Below are positions 36,809-47,155 of a stretch of DNA of 64,000 nucleotides, piece after piece. Position 1 is the stretch's first letter. Each line of letters opens with the position of its first letter. The translations under genes were made by a program, and so were the position numbers. Below the pieces are notes generated by a model. The model saw nothing but the letters and a program-made list of their open reading frames with translations. It was not told the DNA's origin and made no database searches. This stretch comes from Bombella dulcis (GTDB lineage: Bacteria; Pseudomonadota; Alphaproteobacteria; Acetobacterales; Acetobacteraceae): the NCBI RefSeq assembly GCF_026385505.1, contig NZ_JANIDV010000003.1, forward strand, positions 1 through 64,000. The letters are read 5' to 3'.

Positions 36809-37768
36809 TCAGCCATGCTGTTTGGGTACACCACTTTCTGCCACATCCCACAGCCAGGCAGCACCACGCACGCCGGAGCTGTCACCATGACGGTTCTGCA
36901 CGATGGGCGTCGTGCAGGGAGAGGTAATCACATAGCGGGGCAGAATCTTGGGCACACGCTCATAAATGCTGGGCAGATTGGACACGCCACCACCAAGCAC
37001 GATCACGTCCGGATCAAGGAAGTTGACAGCCAGAGCGCAGGCACGGGCAAAACGGTCCATGTACAGGTCAAGCGCACGGATGGCCGCTTCATCTCCATTA
37101 CGGGCCGCATCCTCAATCCCGTTCGGGGAGCGGTTGCCTTCACCCTTCCACTCAGCAGCCAGAGCCGGACCACAGAGATAACGCTCCTGACAGCCCTCAT
37201 TGCCACAAAAACATTTCCGCATGGGCATGTCTTCCGGCTTGGCCCATGGCAGCGGAATATGCCCCCACTCACCTGCAATGTGATGATGGCCGGACAGGAC
37301 ACGGGCATTCGCCACGATGCCACCGCCCATGCCTGTCCCGATGATCACACCCAGAACGGTTGAATATCCCGCACCGGCACCATCAGCCGCTTCGGAAAGG
37401 GCAAAACAGTTGGCATCATTCTCAACCCGGACAGGACGGCCAAGGCTCTCTTCCACATCACGCTTGAAGGGATTGTTATTCAGCCATGTTGCGTTGGAAT
37501 TGCGGACAAGCCCTGTTTCCGGGGACAGGGAACCGGGAATGCCGATGCCCAGCGTGGAAGTCAGCTGCGTGCCAGTAATGCGATGAGCCGGAACACAGCC
37601 GATCTGATCTTCGGCCTTCAGCACGAGGTCCCGGATGGCCTCAATGGCCTTGTCATAGACACCGGGGTTCGGGATGCGCTCACGCAGCACTTCCTTGCCG
37701 CCACGGTCCAGCGCAAGAATCTCGATTTTCGTGCCGCCAAAATCAATTCCCAGACGATAATCAGCCAT
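36809..37768 (-). CDS. ROK family sugar kinase (fructokinase-like)
   Basis: 319 residues. The N-terminal ATP motif is GIDFGGTKIEI, the sugar site NDANCFALSEA and GTGMGGGI follow, then the ROK zinc motif in CFCGNEGCQE and a phosphate loop VLGGGVSN. Closest in pattern to Mak-type fructokinase or glucokinase; substrate not settled by sequence. The start is the MADYRLG ATG. It is followed downstream by the shared terminator with glnA. Confidence 0.88.
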   Translation of the reverse strand: MADYRLGIDFGGTKIEILALDRGGKEVLRERIPNPGVYDKAIEAIRDLVLKAEDQIGCVPAHRITGTQLTSTLGIGIPGSLSPETGLVRNSNATWLNNNPFKRDVEESLGRPVRVENDANCFALSEAADGAGAGYSTVLGVIIGTGMGGGIVANARVLSGHHHIAGEWGHIPLPWAKPEDMPMRKCFCGNEGCQERYLCGPALAAEWKGEGNRSPNGIEDAARNGDEAAIRALDLYMDRFARACALAVNFLDPDVIVLGGGVSNLPSIYERVPKILPRYVITSPCTTPIVQNRHGDSSGVRGAAWLWDVAESGVPKQHG

Positions 37769-37791
37769 TGGTGATTCTCCCTAATTTCAGC

Positions 37792-38094
37792 TTACGAGGT
37801 AGGCTGTAACGGCTGCTGACGGATGACTTCCAGCACGGCCCCATGTTCCCTGGCAAAGCTGGCCAGCTCTCCAAAATGCTCACTGGCGAGATGCTCTTCA
37901 AATCCAGCCTGACTGGCCCAGATTTCGCTGACCGTGAAGCGGCCTTTTTTCTCAGCATCACGGGAAATCTCGTAACGCTTGCAGGCTTTTTCCTTCAGGG
38001 AATGACCGGCACAGACCTGCACCACCTTCTCCAGCTGATCAGCCTTATTTTCTGAAATGGTCGCAATTGCCAGAATATGGATGGCTTCACTCAT
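37792..38094 (-). CDS. Antibiotic biosynthesis monooxygenase-like (ABM) protein
   Basis: About 100 residues of the ABM ferredoxin-like fold: HILAIATISENKADQLEKVV, then CKRYEISRDAEKKGRFTVSEIWASQAGFEEHLASEHF. Similar proteins (YgiN type) oxidise quinols; function here is unproven. GGAGAG six bases before the ATG at 38094 decides the start over an in-frame ATG at 38163. It lies 23 bases upstream of the ROK kinase on the same strand. Confidence 0.8.
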   Translation of the reverse strand: MSEAIHILAIATISENKADQLEKVVQVCAGHSLKEKACKRYEISRDAEKKGRFTVSEIWASQAGFEEHLASEHFGELASFAREHGAVLEVIRQQPLQPTS

Positions 38095-38340
38095 CTCGAC
38101 TCTCCTCGAGCTCCCACGCTCAGCAGCACGGATCACGCTGAGCAAAAAACCGGCCTTTGACAAGACACGTTCCCGTCACGTCCCTTCCCTGCCGGAAAGG
38201 CACCAGGCATGCCGTGTCTCAGCCCAAGTATGAGAGCGAGCCTCAACAAAAAACAGGGCCATGTAAAGCCCTGTCCTGAAAACTTCCCCATGATCTGTCC
38301 CCCATACGGACAGATCATGAAATCACCTCAGGCCTGCCAG

Positions 38341-39483
38341 TCAGTGCCCCGTTTTGGGAACGAATGGCAGGGCCGTGACGGTGACCGTATGCGGCTGGCC
38401 ATCCGCATCCACAGCGAACAATGTTGTCCCTTCTGCCGCATGGGAGGGCGTGACATAGCCCATTGCGATCATGGCCCGCAGCGTCGGACTGAAACAGCCG
38501 GAGGTGATACGCCCCACCTGCTCGGTTCTGGCCTCATCCGAGAACAGTTCCACACCACCGGCCAGCAGAACATCCGCCTCAGGGCGCAGGCCAACCCGCT
38601 GGCGATAGACACCATGCTCCATCTGCCCTTCAATCGTCTCGGCACCGGGGTACCCCCCCGCACGCTCCCCACCGGCACGGCGGCAGGTGGCGATGCTCCC
38701 CACCAGAGCCGCCTCCACGGGCGATGTTGCCCGGTCGATATCCACCCCGTACAGGCACAGCCCGGCTTCCATCCTCAGGCTGTTGCGGGTTTCCAGACCG
38801 GCAGGTTCAACCTCAGCTTCACTCAGGAGACGGCGGGCAAAGGCTTCTGCCTGTTCAGCCGCTATGGAGATGTCAAACCCTTCCATCCCCGTATATCCGA
38901 AACGGGACACGATGAGGACGCCACCTTCCCACGGCATCTCGAGACTGTCCCGATAGTGCATGTTCGTGATGGTCGCATGATCCAGAATGCGGGACAGAAC
39001 CTCTGCCGAAGATGGCCCCTGAAGGGACAGCATGGCCCTGTCAAATTCCCGGACCAGCTTGCAGTCACCACTGAGGGCATTCTCAAGATAATCTGCGTTG
39101 TCCTCCCTGTTCTCACCGTTCAGCACCAAAAGGAAATCATCCCCCTGGCGGGAAATGGCGAGGTCATCACGGATGCCACCATGATCGGTCGTCAGCAGGC
39201 CATACAGCACCCGGTTCGGGCCAAGCCCCTTGATATCCAGAGGCATGAGGGCTTCGAGGGCCTCTGCCGCAACGGCGGGATCATCCTCTTTCGCACGAAT
39301 GCGAATCTGCCCCAGAAAGGAAATGTCGAACAGTCCGGCCTGCTTGCGGGTATGGAGATGCTCCACTTCCATGCCGGAAGGGTAATGCTCGGGCAGTGCA
39401 TAACCCGCATAGCCCCCCATCTGGGCATTCAGCTCTTCATGAAGAGCCTGAAGGGGGCTGGGCTTCAATGTCTCATCCGTCAT
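38341..39483 (-). CDS. gcvT: Glycine cleavage system aminomethyltransferase (T protein)
   Basis: 380 residues. N-terminal LHTRKQAGLFDISFLGQI, then LLTTDHGGIRDDLAI and SLQGPSSAEVL. The folate-binding core continues with SRFGYTGMEGFDI, and the C-terminal GRITSGCFSPTLRAMIAMGYV is the family ending. It transfers the methylene group from H protein to tetrahydrofolate. No gcvH or gcvP is next to it or elsewhere in the window. Confidence 0.9.
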   Translation of the reverse strand: MTDETLKPSPLQALHEELNAQMGGYAGYALPEHYPSGMEVEHLHTRKQAGLFDISFLGQIRIRAKEDDPAVAAEALEALMPLDIKGLGPNRVLYGLLTTDHGGIRDDLAISRQGDDFLLVLNGENREDNADYLENALSGDCKLVREFDRAMLSLQGPSSAEVLSRILDHATITNMHYRDSLEMPWEGGVLIVSRFGYTGMEGFDISIAAEQAEAFARRLLSEAEVEPAGLETRNSLRMEAGLCLYGVDIDRATSPVEAALVGSIATCRRAGGERAGGYPGAETIEGQMEHGVYRQRVGLRPEADVLLAGGVELFSDEARTEQVGRITSGCFSPTLRAMIAMGYVTPSHAAEGTTLFAVDADGQPHTVTVTALPFVPKTGH

Positions 39484-39503
39484 TCTGTTTTCATCCTGCT
39501 AGA

Positions 39504-39542
39504 CAGGGGGAACCGCCAATCTGCCAGCTTCATTCCCCCCTG
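39504..39542. repeat. Hairpin in the panB-gcvT gap
   Basis: CAGGGGGAA (39504-39512) can pair with TTCCCCCCTG (533-542 of the 39-kb block) around a 20-base loop. There is no T run after it on the minus strand, and it does not match the glycine riboswitch core. It may be a 5' leader hairpin or a processing site. Confidence 0.4.
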
Positions 39543-39601
39543 ACAATCCGGGCTGCGGCAGTGTCACTGTCGGTCTACGTCACCGATAAGGCAGAAACAG
39601 G

Positions 39602-40435
39602 TCAGCTCTCTGCTTCCAGAGCGGCCAGAACATCAGGCTTCATGCTCACGCTCTGTGCCTGGGTCGGGAAGGAACCTTCCTCAACCTGCCGGACATAGTG
39701 GGAGAGTGCCCCCACCATCTGTTCCCCAATTTCAGCAAAACGATGGGCATGACGGGGTGATTTCCCCTCGAAGAGACCCAGAACGTCGTGCCAGACCTGA
39801 ACCTGCCCGTCACAGCCCGGACCCGCCCCGATCCCGATGGTCGGAATGCTCACTGTTCCGGAAACCAGAGCCGCCAGCTCGGCAGGGATGACCTCCAGCA
39901 CGATGCCGAAGGCCCCGGCCTCTTCCAGCGCACGGGCATCATCCAGCAGCTTCCGGGCGGCTGCCACCTGCTTGGCCTGCGCCCGCAAGCCGATCTGATG
40001 CTGGGACTGTGGCGTCAGCCCCAGATGCCCCATGACAGGCACACCCATTTCCGTCAGGCGACGGACGATCGGAGCAATCTCCCGCCCACCTTCCAGCTTC
40101 AGGGCCTGCCCGCCACCTTCCTGCATCACACGCCGGGCAGCATCCACCGCATCCTGTTCCGTTGCGTAGGAGAGGAACGGCAGGTCCACCACCACGAGAG
40201 CCTTGTGGCTGCCCCGCATGACCATCCGGGCATGGTAGATCATGTCCTCCACACGCACGGGCAGGGTCGTGTCCCGCCCCTGCATGACCATGCCCAGAGA
40301 ATCCCCCACCAGAATGACCGGCACGCCCGCCTGCTCGGCAATCAGGGCCGAGGCATAATCATAGACCGTGAGCATGGCGATCCGCCGGCCCTCGTCCTTC
40401 ATTTTCTGAAAGTCTGCGACTGTTGTCCGGCGCAT
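39602..40435 (-). CDS. panB: 3-methyl-2-oxobutanoate hydroxymethyltransferase
   Basis: 277 residues. First committed step to pantothenate. N-terminal RRTTVADFQKMKDEGRRIAML, the metal-site segment VGDSLGMVMQGRDTTLPV, then GGGQALKLEGG and MGHLGLTPQS, and GIGAGPGCDGQVQVWHD near the end. The ketoacid substrate comes from the branched-chain pathway, whose genes ilvB and ilvC lie 2-5 kb to the right. It starts 23 bases after speE stops. Confidence 0.96.
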   Translation of the reverse strand: MRRTTVADFQKMKDEGRRIAMLTVYDYASALIAEQAGVPVILVGDSLGMVMQGRDTTLPVRVEDMIYHARMVMRGSHKALVVVDLPFLSYATEQDAVDAARRVMQEGGGQALKLEGGREIAPIVRRLTEMGVPVMGHLGLTPQSQHQIGLRAQAKQVAAARKLLDDARALEEAGAFGIVLEVIPAELAALVSGTVSIPTIGIGAGPGCDGQVQVWHDVLGLFEGKSPRHAHRFAEIGEQMVGALSHYVRQVEEGSFPTQAQSVSMKPDVLAALEAES

Positions 40436-40458
40436 GGTGGGGTTCCTTCTCTATGGTC

Positions 40459-41334
40459 TCACGAATGGGGGAGGTTCTGGGCGATATAAGGAGGCAGGCT
40501 GAAAGAGGCAACATGCACCTCCGGCGTCCAGTACTGGCAGCCTGCCTCAATACCCTTCGCACGGCGGGCCAGTTCGGCCACGTCCGGCTTGTGGGGCGGC
40601 GTGCCCTTCTTGGCCATGCCCAGTGTCATGAACCCACCGACATAGGTCGGCACGGCAGCCAGATAGGCCGTGACATGAGGGAAGAACTTTGCACGACGGG
40701 CCGTTGTTTCCCGCAGCTCATCGGCCTGCTGGAAGGGGACACCACACTGGTTGACGATGATCCCCTCATCCGAAAGGATGCGGGCACAGTTCTCGTAAAA
40801 ATCATCCGTAAAGAGGACATCGCCCACACCGATCGGGTCCGTGCTGTCCACGATGATGACATCAAAAGCCGCATCATCGGATTTCTTGACGTAATCAATC
40901 CCGTCCCCGACGATGACCTCAGCCCGTGGGTCATTCCACGCATCCTTGCCGAACATGGGCAGATGCTGCTTGGAAAGTTCGATCACATCACCATCAATCT
41001 CCACCATGACGGCCTTCTCGACCGTTTCATGCTGGAGAACACGGCGCAGCACGCCGCCATCACCGGCCCCGATGATGAGAACACGTTTCGGGTTCGGGTG
41101 CATGAAGAGTGGCACATGGGCCAGCATCTCCTGATAGATGAACTCATCCCGTTCCGTGATCTGCACGATGCCATCCAGCACCAGCACACGGCCGTGGCTG
41201 CTGCTCTCGAAAATGCGGATGTCCTGAAACGGTGATTTCTTGTGGACCAGCTCTTTCACCACTCTGAAACGCTGGCCCCAGTCGGGGTAAAGGGCCTCGT
41301 TGAACCAGGTCCCGGAAGACGTGCCAGATGTCAT
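40459..41334 (-). CDS. speE: Spermidine synthase
   Basis: 291 residues. Aminopropyltransferase. The decarboxylated-AdoMet site is IIGAGDGGVLRRVLQHETVEKAVMVEID, followed by the catalytic IIVDSTDPIGVGDVLFTDDFYENCARIL (the Asp in VDSTDP). The N-terminal SPFQDIRIFES is typical. It follows speD, which supplies the co-substrate, with a 175-base gap on the same strand. No ornithine or arginine decarboxylase is in the window. Confidence 0.96.
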   Translation of the reverse strand: MTSGTSSGTWFNEALYPDWGQRFRVVKELVHKKSPFQDIRIFESSSHGRVLVLDGIVQITERDEFIYQEMLAHVPLFMHPNPKRVLIIGAGDGGVLRRVLQHETVEKAVMVEIDGDVIELSKQHLPMFGKDAWNDPRAEVIVGDGIDYVKKSDDAAFDVIIVDSTDPIGVGDVLFTDDFYENCARILSDEGIIVNQCGVPFQQADELRETTARRAKFFPHVTAYLAAVPTYVGGFMTLGMAKKGTPPHKPDVAELARRAKGIEAGCQYWTPEVHVASFSLPPYIAQNLPHS

Positions 41335-41509
41335 GGCGGCATCCTTTCTTCATCACGGAACTGCGTCAGCCATACCCCCGATGGAGGGAATGGCATGATG
41401 CGCAGCCCCTTGCCCCCGCTCCCTCACCCAGCATGAACGCTGGCCAGCGAACAGGACAATAACAGCTTCTATCAAAAATCAGGGAGAAAACCGGTCTTCC
41501 TGATCCAGC

Positions 41510-41992
41510 TTACCGGCCCGTATGCCGTGTCTCGCTGACACGTCCACGTCTGAAAGCATCAATCTCCACACGTCCCGCCTGAAACAGCTCCTGCATGACA
41601 GGGACGGACATGTTGGGATCGCACACACCGCACATAAAGATGTCAACGGCGGCGAAATGACGCTCAGGCCATGTATGGATGGAAATATGGCTCTCAGCCA
41701 GAACCAGCACACCAGACACACCACCGTTAGGTGTGAAATGGTGGAAATGACCGTGGAGAATGGTCGCCCCGGCTGCCTCGGCAGCACGCCTCAGAGTGGC
41801 GTCGATCTGATCGGGGTCATCCAGATTTCTGGCATTCCAGAAATCAATGAGAAGATGGTTCCCTGCGTAGGTGATACCATCACGCTTGATGAAAAAGTCC
41901 TTACAGTCCTCAAAGACCGTATCGATTGCTTCAGTGTTCTGGATATCTCTCGGAAGGTCCGATTCCATCCCCAGTCGAGCAAGTGCGTCCAT
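41510..41992 (-). CDS. speD: S-adenosylmethionine decarboxylase proenzyme
   Basis: 160 residues, class 1B. The self-cleavage site is the Glu-Ser bond in LAESHISIHTWPE, producing a pyruvoyl group from the Ser. HGHFHHFTPNGGVSG and VDIFMCG precede and follow it as expected. It makes decarboxylated AdoMet for SpeE. Slightly longer than the usual about 120-140 residues because of N- and C-terminal extensions. Confidence 0.95.
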   Translation of the reverse strand: MDALARLGMESDLPRDIQNTEAIDTVFEDCKDFFIKRDGITYAGNHLLIDFWNARNLDDPDQIDATLRRAAEAAGATILHGHFHHFTPNGGVSGVLVLAESHISIHTWPERHFAAVDIFMCGVCDPNMSVPVMQELFQAGRVEIDAFRRGRVSETRHTGR

Positions 41993-42126
41993 AACGTACC
42001 CCTGAACCAGCAGATTGCCGCATCCTCACCCAATGAAGGAGCGGAAGGCTTGACCTCTAGGGGAATATAACGTTCAGCGCAACTCTATTCTGCCCCTTCA
42101 GGGGGAAATTGCCCAAATGAAGCCAT

Positions 42127-42157
42127 AATAAAAATGGGGAGGAAAGCCCTCCCCATT
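42127..42157 (-). terminator. Rho-independent terminator of ilvC
   Basis: A 10-bp stem (AATGGGGAGG at 42133-42142 with CCTCCCCATT at 42148-42157) and a 5-base loop. T bases follow on the minus strand, about 20 bases past the ilvC stop. Confidence 0.85.
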
Positions 42158-42179
42158 CGTAAAAACCAGCTATTGGCTC

Positions 42180-43214
<1,035 letters not shown>

Positions 43215-43224
43215 TCACTCAACA

Positions 43225-43247
43225 GGTACGGATTCCTGCCCCGTACC
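43225..43247. repeat. Hairpin in the ilvB-ilvC gap
   Basis: GGTACGG (43225-43231) pairs with CCGTACC (43241-43247) with a 9-base loop, 25 bases upstream of ilvC. No T run follows. It could affect ilvC translation or message stability; nothing more can be said. Confidence 0.4.
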
Positions 43248-43331
43248 GACGGGAGATCACTCCCCAACATGAAACTCTCAATCCCGCCATCCGTGCCCGA
43301 CAGGGCATCAGACAGCCGGTAAAACTCCTGA

Positions 43332-45110
43332 TCAGACGAGATGCCTGCCCTCTTCCGTCAGCCGGGCACCGCCAAAGACACGCCCCGGCCCGAGAAGCAT
43401 CTGGTCATGTGCGGAACCGGACGGAATCATCGGGAAGCAGCCTTCCTCCTGTTCCACCTGAACATCCAGCAGGACCGGCCCCTCATGGTTCAGCATGGTC
43501 TCGATGGCCTCATCCAGCCCGCCCTTCGTCCCGACCCGCAGCCCACGGATGCCGAACGATTCCGCCAGTTTCACGAAGTCCGGCAAGGCCGCACTGTAGG
43601 AATGGGAATAGCGGGATTCATAAACCAGCTCCTGCCACTGCCGCACCATGCCCATATACTGGTTGTTCACAATGAAAATCTTCACCGGCAGACGGTACTG
43701 GGCAATGGTCCCCAGCTCCTGAATGTTCATCAGGGTGGAAGCCTCACCGGCAATGTCGATCACCAGGGCATCCGGATGGGCGATCTGTGCCCCCACAGCA
43801 GCAGGCAGACCATACCCCATGGTTCCCAGCCCGCCTGACGTCAGCCAGTGGTTGGGTTCATCAAACCCGAAATGCTGGGCCGCCCACATCTGATGCTGGC
43901 CGACCTCGGTGGAAACGAAGCACTCTTTCCCACCGGCCCTGACTTTCTCATAAAGGCGGTGGATGGCGTATTGTGGCTTGATGCTGGCCGTATCGGCTTC
44001 GTCCTGCCGGAACCCGAAACCATCAACGGCCCGCCACTGGCCAATCTCCTGCCACCAGCCGGACAGGTCTGGAGCTTTCGTAGCACCCCAGCCTTCCAGC
44101 AGGGCCTTCAGCGTATCCTTCAGGTCTCCCTGCAAGGTCACGTCGACCTTCACGATCTTGCCGAACTCACGCGGGTCAATGTCCGCCTGAATCTTGAAGG
44201 AATGCGGTGAAAAACCGTCAATACGGCCCGTCACCCGGTCATCAAACCGGGCACCCAGAGCAATCAGCACATCACAGTCATGAGCGGCCATGTTGGCTTC
44301 CACGGCACCGTGCATCCCCAGCATTCCCAGAAAATGGTCACTGGAAGACGGATAGGCTCCCAGCCCCATCAGGGTGGATGTCACGGGAAAGCCCGTCTTC
44401 TCCGCCAGCTGCCGCAGCAGCTTTGCCGCTTCCGGCCCTGCATTGACGACACCACCACCGACATAGAGCAGCGGCTTGCGGGCCTTCTTCATGGCCTCGA
44501 TGGCATGACTAACGGACTGTGCCTCCAGAGACACAGCAGGCTTCTCCTGCTTCACCTCTGCAGGACGGGAAGACAGGGGAGCCTCAGATGCCGTGATGTT
44601 CTTGGGAATATCGACGAAAACAGGGCCGGGCCGTCCGGACCGAGCCAGGGCGAAGGCTTCCCGCAGGGTCGGGGCCAGAGCCGCCGCCTCACGCACCTGA
44701 ACACTGGCCTTGGTCGCCGGCCTGGTGATGTTCACCATGTCCGCTTCCTGGAAAGCATCCGTACCGATCACCGACACGGGCACCTGCCCTGCCAGACAGA
44801 CCAGCGGGACGGAATCCATCTTTGCATCCATCAGGCCCGTTACGGTATTCGTCGCACCGGGGCCGGATGTCACCAGCACCACGCCAACCCTGCCGGTGGA
44901 ACGGGCATAGGCCTCGGCCGCATGGGTTGCCGCCTGCTCATGCCGCACCAGAATATGACGGATCTTCTTCTGCTTGAAGAGTTCATCATAAATGGGAATG
45001 ACAGCCCCACCCGGATAGCCGAAAATAACATCCACGCCTTCTTCTTCAAGAACACGCAGAATGACCTCGGCCCCTGTTGCCATCATGGGAGCAGTCTCGC
45101 TGGCAGGCAT
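43332..45110 (-). CDS. ilvB: Acetolactate synthase, large (catalytic) subunit
   Basis: 592 residues. Thiamine-diphosphate enzyme with the catalytic Glu in VRHEQAATHAAEAYARSTGR, FAD/beta domain in the middle (IALGARFDDRVTGR), and the ThDP-Mg motif from GEASTLMNIQELGT to IVNNQYMGMVRQWQ. First common step of branched-chain amino acid synthesis. The regulatory small subunit gene ilvH, normally next, is missing here. It lies 38 bases after the miaA stop. Confidence 0.96.
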   Translation of the reverse strand: MPASETAPMMATGAEVILRVLEEEGVDVIFGYPGGAVIPIYDELFKQKKIRHILVRHEQAATHAAEAYARSTGRVGVVLVTSGPGATNTVTGLMDAKMDSVPLVCLAGQVPVSVIGTDAFQEADMVNITRPATKASVQVREAAALAPTLREAFALARSGRPGPVFVDIPKNITASEAPLSSRPAEVKQEKPAVSLEAQSVSHAIEAMKKARKPLLYVGGGVVNAGPEAAKLLRQLAEKTGFPVTSTLMGLGAYPSSSDHFLGMLGMHGAVEANMAAHDCDVLIALGARFDDRVTGRIDGFSPHSFKIQADIDPREFGKIVKVDVTLQGDLKDTLKALLEGWGATKAPDLSGWWQEIGQWRAVDGFGFRQDEADTASIKPQYAIHRLYEKVRAGGKECFVSTEVGQHQMWAAQHFGFDEPNHWLTSGGLGTMGYGLPAAVGAQIAHPDALVIDIAGEASTLMNIQELGTIAQYRLPVKIFIVNNQYMGMVRQWQELVYESRYSHSYSAALPDFVKLAESFGIRGLRVGTKGGLDEAIETMLNHEGPVLLDVQVEQEEGCFPMIPSGSAHDQMLLGPGRVFGGARLTEEGRHLV

Positions 45111-45148
45111 GGCGATGTCCTCTTGCCGGTTAACGCAACGCTTCTGCT

Positions 45149-46132
45149 CTATCGCCCCTGAACAGGCCCGTCAATTCTGGATGATATAAAATATTCAATT
45201 TCACGCATTTTTTTACTCAAAAAGAACTCTTTTGAGCTGGTTCTTTGAAATATTATTTCGCCATCTCCATCCCGGCCCAGCTCATGATGGCGGAACCATG
45301 TGGCCTGACGGCGAGTATAGCGGCCAATGGCCCGGGTGGCGTTCAGCCGGGCCTCCTCCAGGCTGCACTGGCCTTCCAGCACCTGCCCCAGCTCCGGCAC
45401 GCCGTGGGCACGCATGGCAGGAAGACTGGGAGACAGCTTCTGCTCACGCAGGGCCGCCACCTCATCCATGGCTCCGGCAGCCACCATAGCGTCAAAACGC
45501 TGGACAATGGCAGCCCGCAATTCATCACGGGGAGGATCAAGCTGGAACGAAATGAAACGGTAAGGTGCCGCTGGCAGTGCCCTGTCCTCCCGCCATGAGG
45601 CCAGTCCCCGGCCTGTGCCCACGAAAACCTCCCACGCGCGGCTTATCCTCTGGGAATCCTGCCCGTGAAGCCGGGAGGCTGTCTGCGGGTCCACCTTCAT
45701 CAATTTTTCGTGCAGGGCTTCCGGGCCGATCTCGGCCAGCAGGGTACGGGCTTCCTGCCGGGCCTCTTCTCCGGAGTCGGGCACTTCCACAAGGCCATCC
45801 GTCAGGGCACGGAGATACATGCCTGTCCCGCCACAGAGGATCGGCAGACGCCCGGCCCGGCGGCAGGCCGCCATTTCTGCCAGAACCTGCTCCCGCCACC
45901 ATGCCACGCTGCCGGGTGTGGCCGCTGGCAGAACCCCATAAAGACGGTGAGGAAGGGCCGCTTCCTCTTCCTCGCTGGGGCGGGCCGTCAGGATGCGCAG
46001 TTCCTCATAAACCTGCATGGAATCCGCATTGATGACCGTACCACAATACAGGTCTGCCAAATGAAAGGCCAAAGCCGACTTGCCCGAACAGGTCGGCCCC
46101 GCCACAATGAGGGCGTTTTCAGAAGAGTTCAT
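45149..46132 (-). CDS. miaA: tRNA dimethylallyltransferase
   Basis: 327 residues. Adds a dimethylallyl group to A37 of tRNAs reading UNN codons. P-loop GPTCSGKSALA, then NADSMQVYEELRILTARPS, GGTGMYLRAL and the RRQATWFRHH motif near the C-terminus. The C-terminal 30 residues are less conserved. Divergent from serB with a 44-base gap, a common alphaproteobacterial arrangement. Confidence 0.96.
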   Translation of the reverse strand: MNSSENALIVAGPTCSGKSALAFHLADLYCGTVINADSMQVYEELRILTARPSEEEEAALPHRLYGVLPAATPGSVAWWREQVLAEMAACRRAGRLPILCGGTGMYLRALTDGLVEVPDSGEEARQEARTLLAEIGPEALHEKLMKVDPQTASRLHGQDSQRISRAWEVFVGTGRGLASWREDRALPAAPYRFISFQLDPPRDELRAAIVQRFDAMVAAGAMDEVAALREQKLSPSLPAMRAHGVPELGQVLEGQCSLEEARLNATRAIGRYTRRQATWFRHHELGRDGDGEIIFQRTSSKEFFLSKKMREIEYFISSRIDGPVQGR

Positions 46133-46176
46133 ACACTTATTCTGCCATATCTTCTGATCTTTTAGCGAGAGATGTC

Positions 46177-47070
46177 ATGTCCCTTCCCTGTGTTCTGACT
46201 CTTGTTGCCAATCGCCGCCACGGGACCCTTCCCAAAGAGGCGATCGACATTGCCCGCACTCTTGTCAAAGGTGAATCACCGGTCGTCCTGTCCGAAGGTG
46301 AAGCCGTCGACATTTTCTGCCCGCCACCCGGCCCCGGTGATGCCACGCCTGCAACAATCCGTGCCGCCCTTGCTCCCTACAAGGTCGACGCCATTCTTAC
46401 GAAGACCCGTGGCCGCCGCAAAGCCGTGCTTGTCTCCGACATGGACAGCACCATCTTTGATGGCGAGACATTGGACGATCTGGCCAAGGCAACCGGCACA
46501 GGCGACTATGTGGCCGAGATCACCAAACGTGCCATGAATGGCGAGATGGAGTTCGATGAATCCCTCCGCAAGCGGACCATCGGGCTGAAAGGACATCCTG
46601 AATCCCTGCTGAAAGACGTTCTGGAGCATCTGCCCTTCACGGACGGCATTAAGGAGCTGGTGCAGACCATGAAAGCCAACGGCGCACGCACGGCTCTCAT
46701 CTCTGGCGGGTTCGACTGGTTCACCGAACGGGCTGCAAAAAAACTCGGTTTTGATGAACATTACGGCAACCAGCTTGAAATCAAGGATGGCATCATCACC
46801 GGTCAGCTGATCGGTGACATTCTCGGCCCTGATGCCAAGAAAGAACATCTGGAAACCATCTGTGCCGAGCGGGGCGTCAAGCTCTCTGCCAGCCTGACAA
46901 CGGGTGATGGTGCCAATGACATCCCGATGCTCAAGGCGGCCGGTCTCGGCATTGCCTATCATGCCAAGCCGAATGTCCGTCAGGTGATCGAACAGCAGGT
47001 CAACTTTGCCGGGATGCGCGTGCATCTCTTTGCACAGGGCTACAAGGCCTCTGACATCGTGAGCGACTGA
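46177..47070 (+). CDS. serB: Phosphoserine phosphatase
   Basis: 297 residues. HAD-family enzyme for the last step of serine synthesis. Catalytic motif I is VSDMDSTIF; motif II is ALISGGFDWFT; the later TTGDGANDIPMLKAAGLGIAYHAKP holds motif IV. An N-terminal about 85-residue ACT-like domain precedes it. A terminator hairpin follows. Confidence 0.96.
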   Translation: MSLPCVLTLVANRRHGTLPKEAIDIARTLVKGESPVVLSEGEAVDIFCPPPGPGDATPATIRAALAPYKVDAILTKTRGRRKAVLVSDMDSTIFDGETLDDLAKATGTGDYVAEITKRAMNGEMEFDESLRKRTIGLKGHPESLLKDVLEHLPFTDGIKELVQTMKANGARTALISGGFDWFTERAAKKLGFDEHYGNQLEIKDGIITGQLIGDILGPDAKKEHLETICAERGVKLSASLTTGDGANDIPMLKAAGLGIAYHAKPNVRQVIEQQVNFAGMRVHLFAQGYKASDIVSD

Positions 47071-47122
47071 CAGGTCATCCCGCTTTTCCGTGTCAGTCGG
47101 CCCTACCGACGGACACGGCTCC

Positions 47123-47155
47123 GGCCCGTGCGTTTAAAAACGGCGGGCCTTTTTT
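47123..47155 (+). terminator. Terminator of serB overlapping the dciA-like 3' end
   Basis: GGCCCG (47123-47128) and CGGGCC (47144-47149) followed by six T bases. The right arm and T run lie inside the last codons of the convergent dciA-like gene (stop at 47134-47136). Confidence 0.7.

Noticed and set aside
39484-39601. Possible glycine riboswitch before gcvT
   Set aside because: The conserved glycine aptamer core was not found; only a simple hairpin is present.
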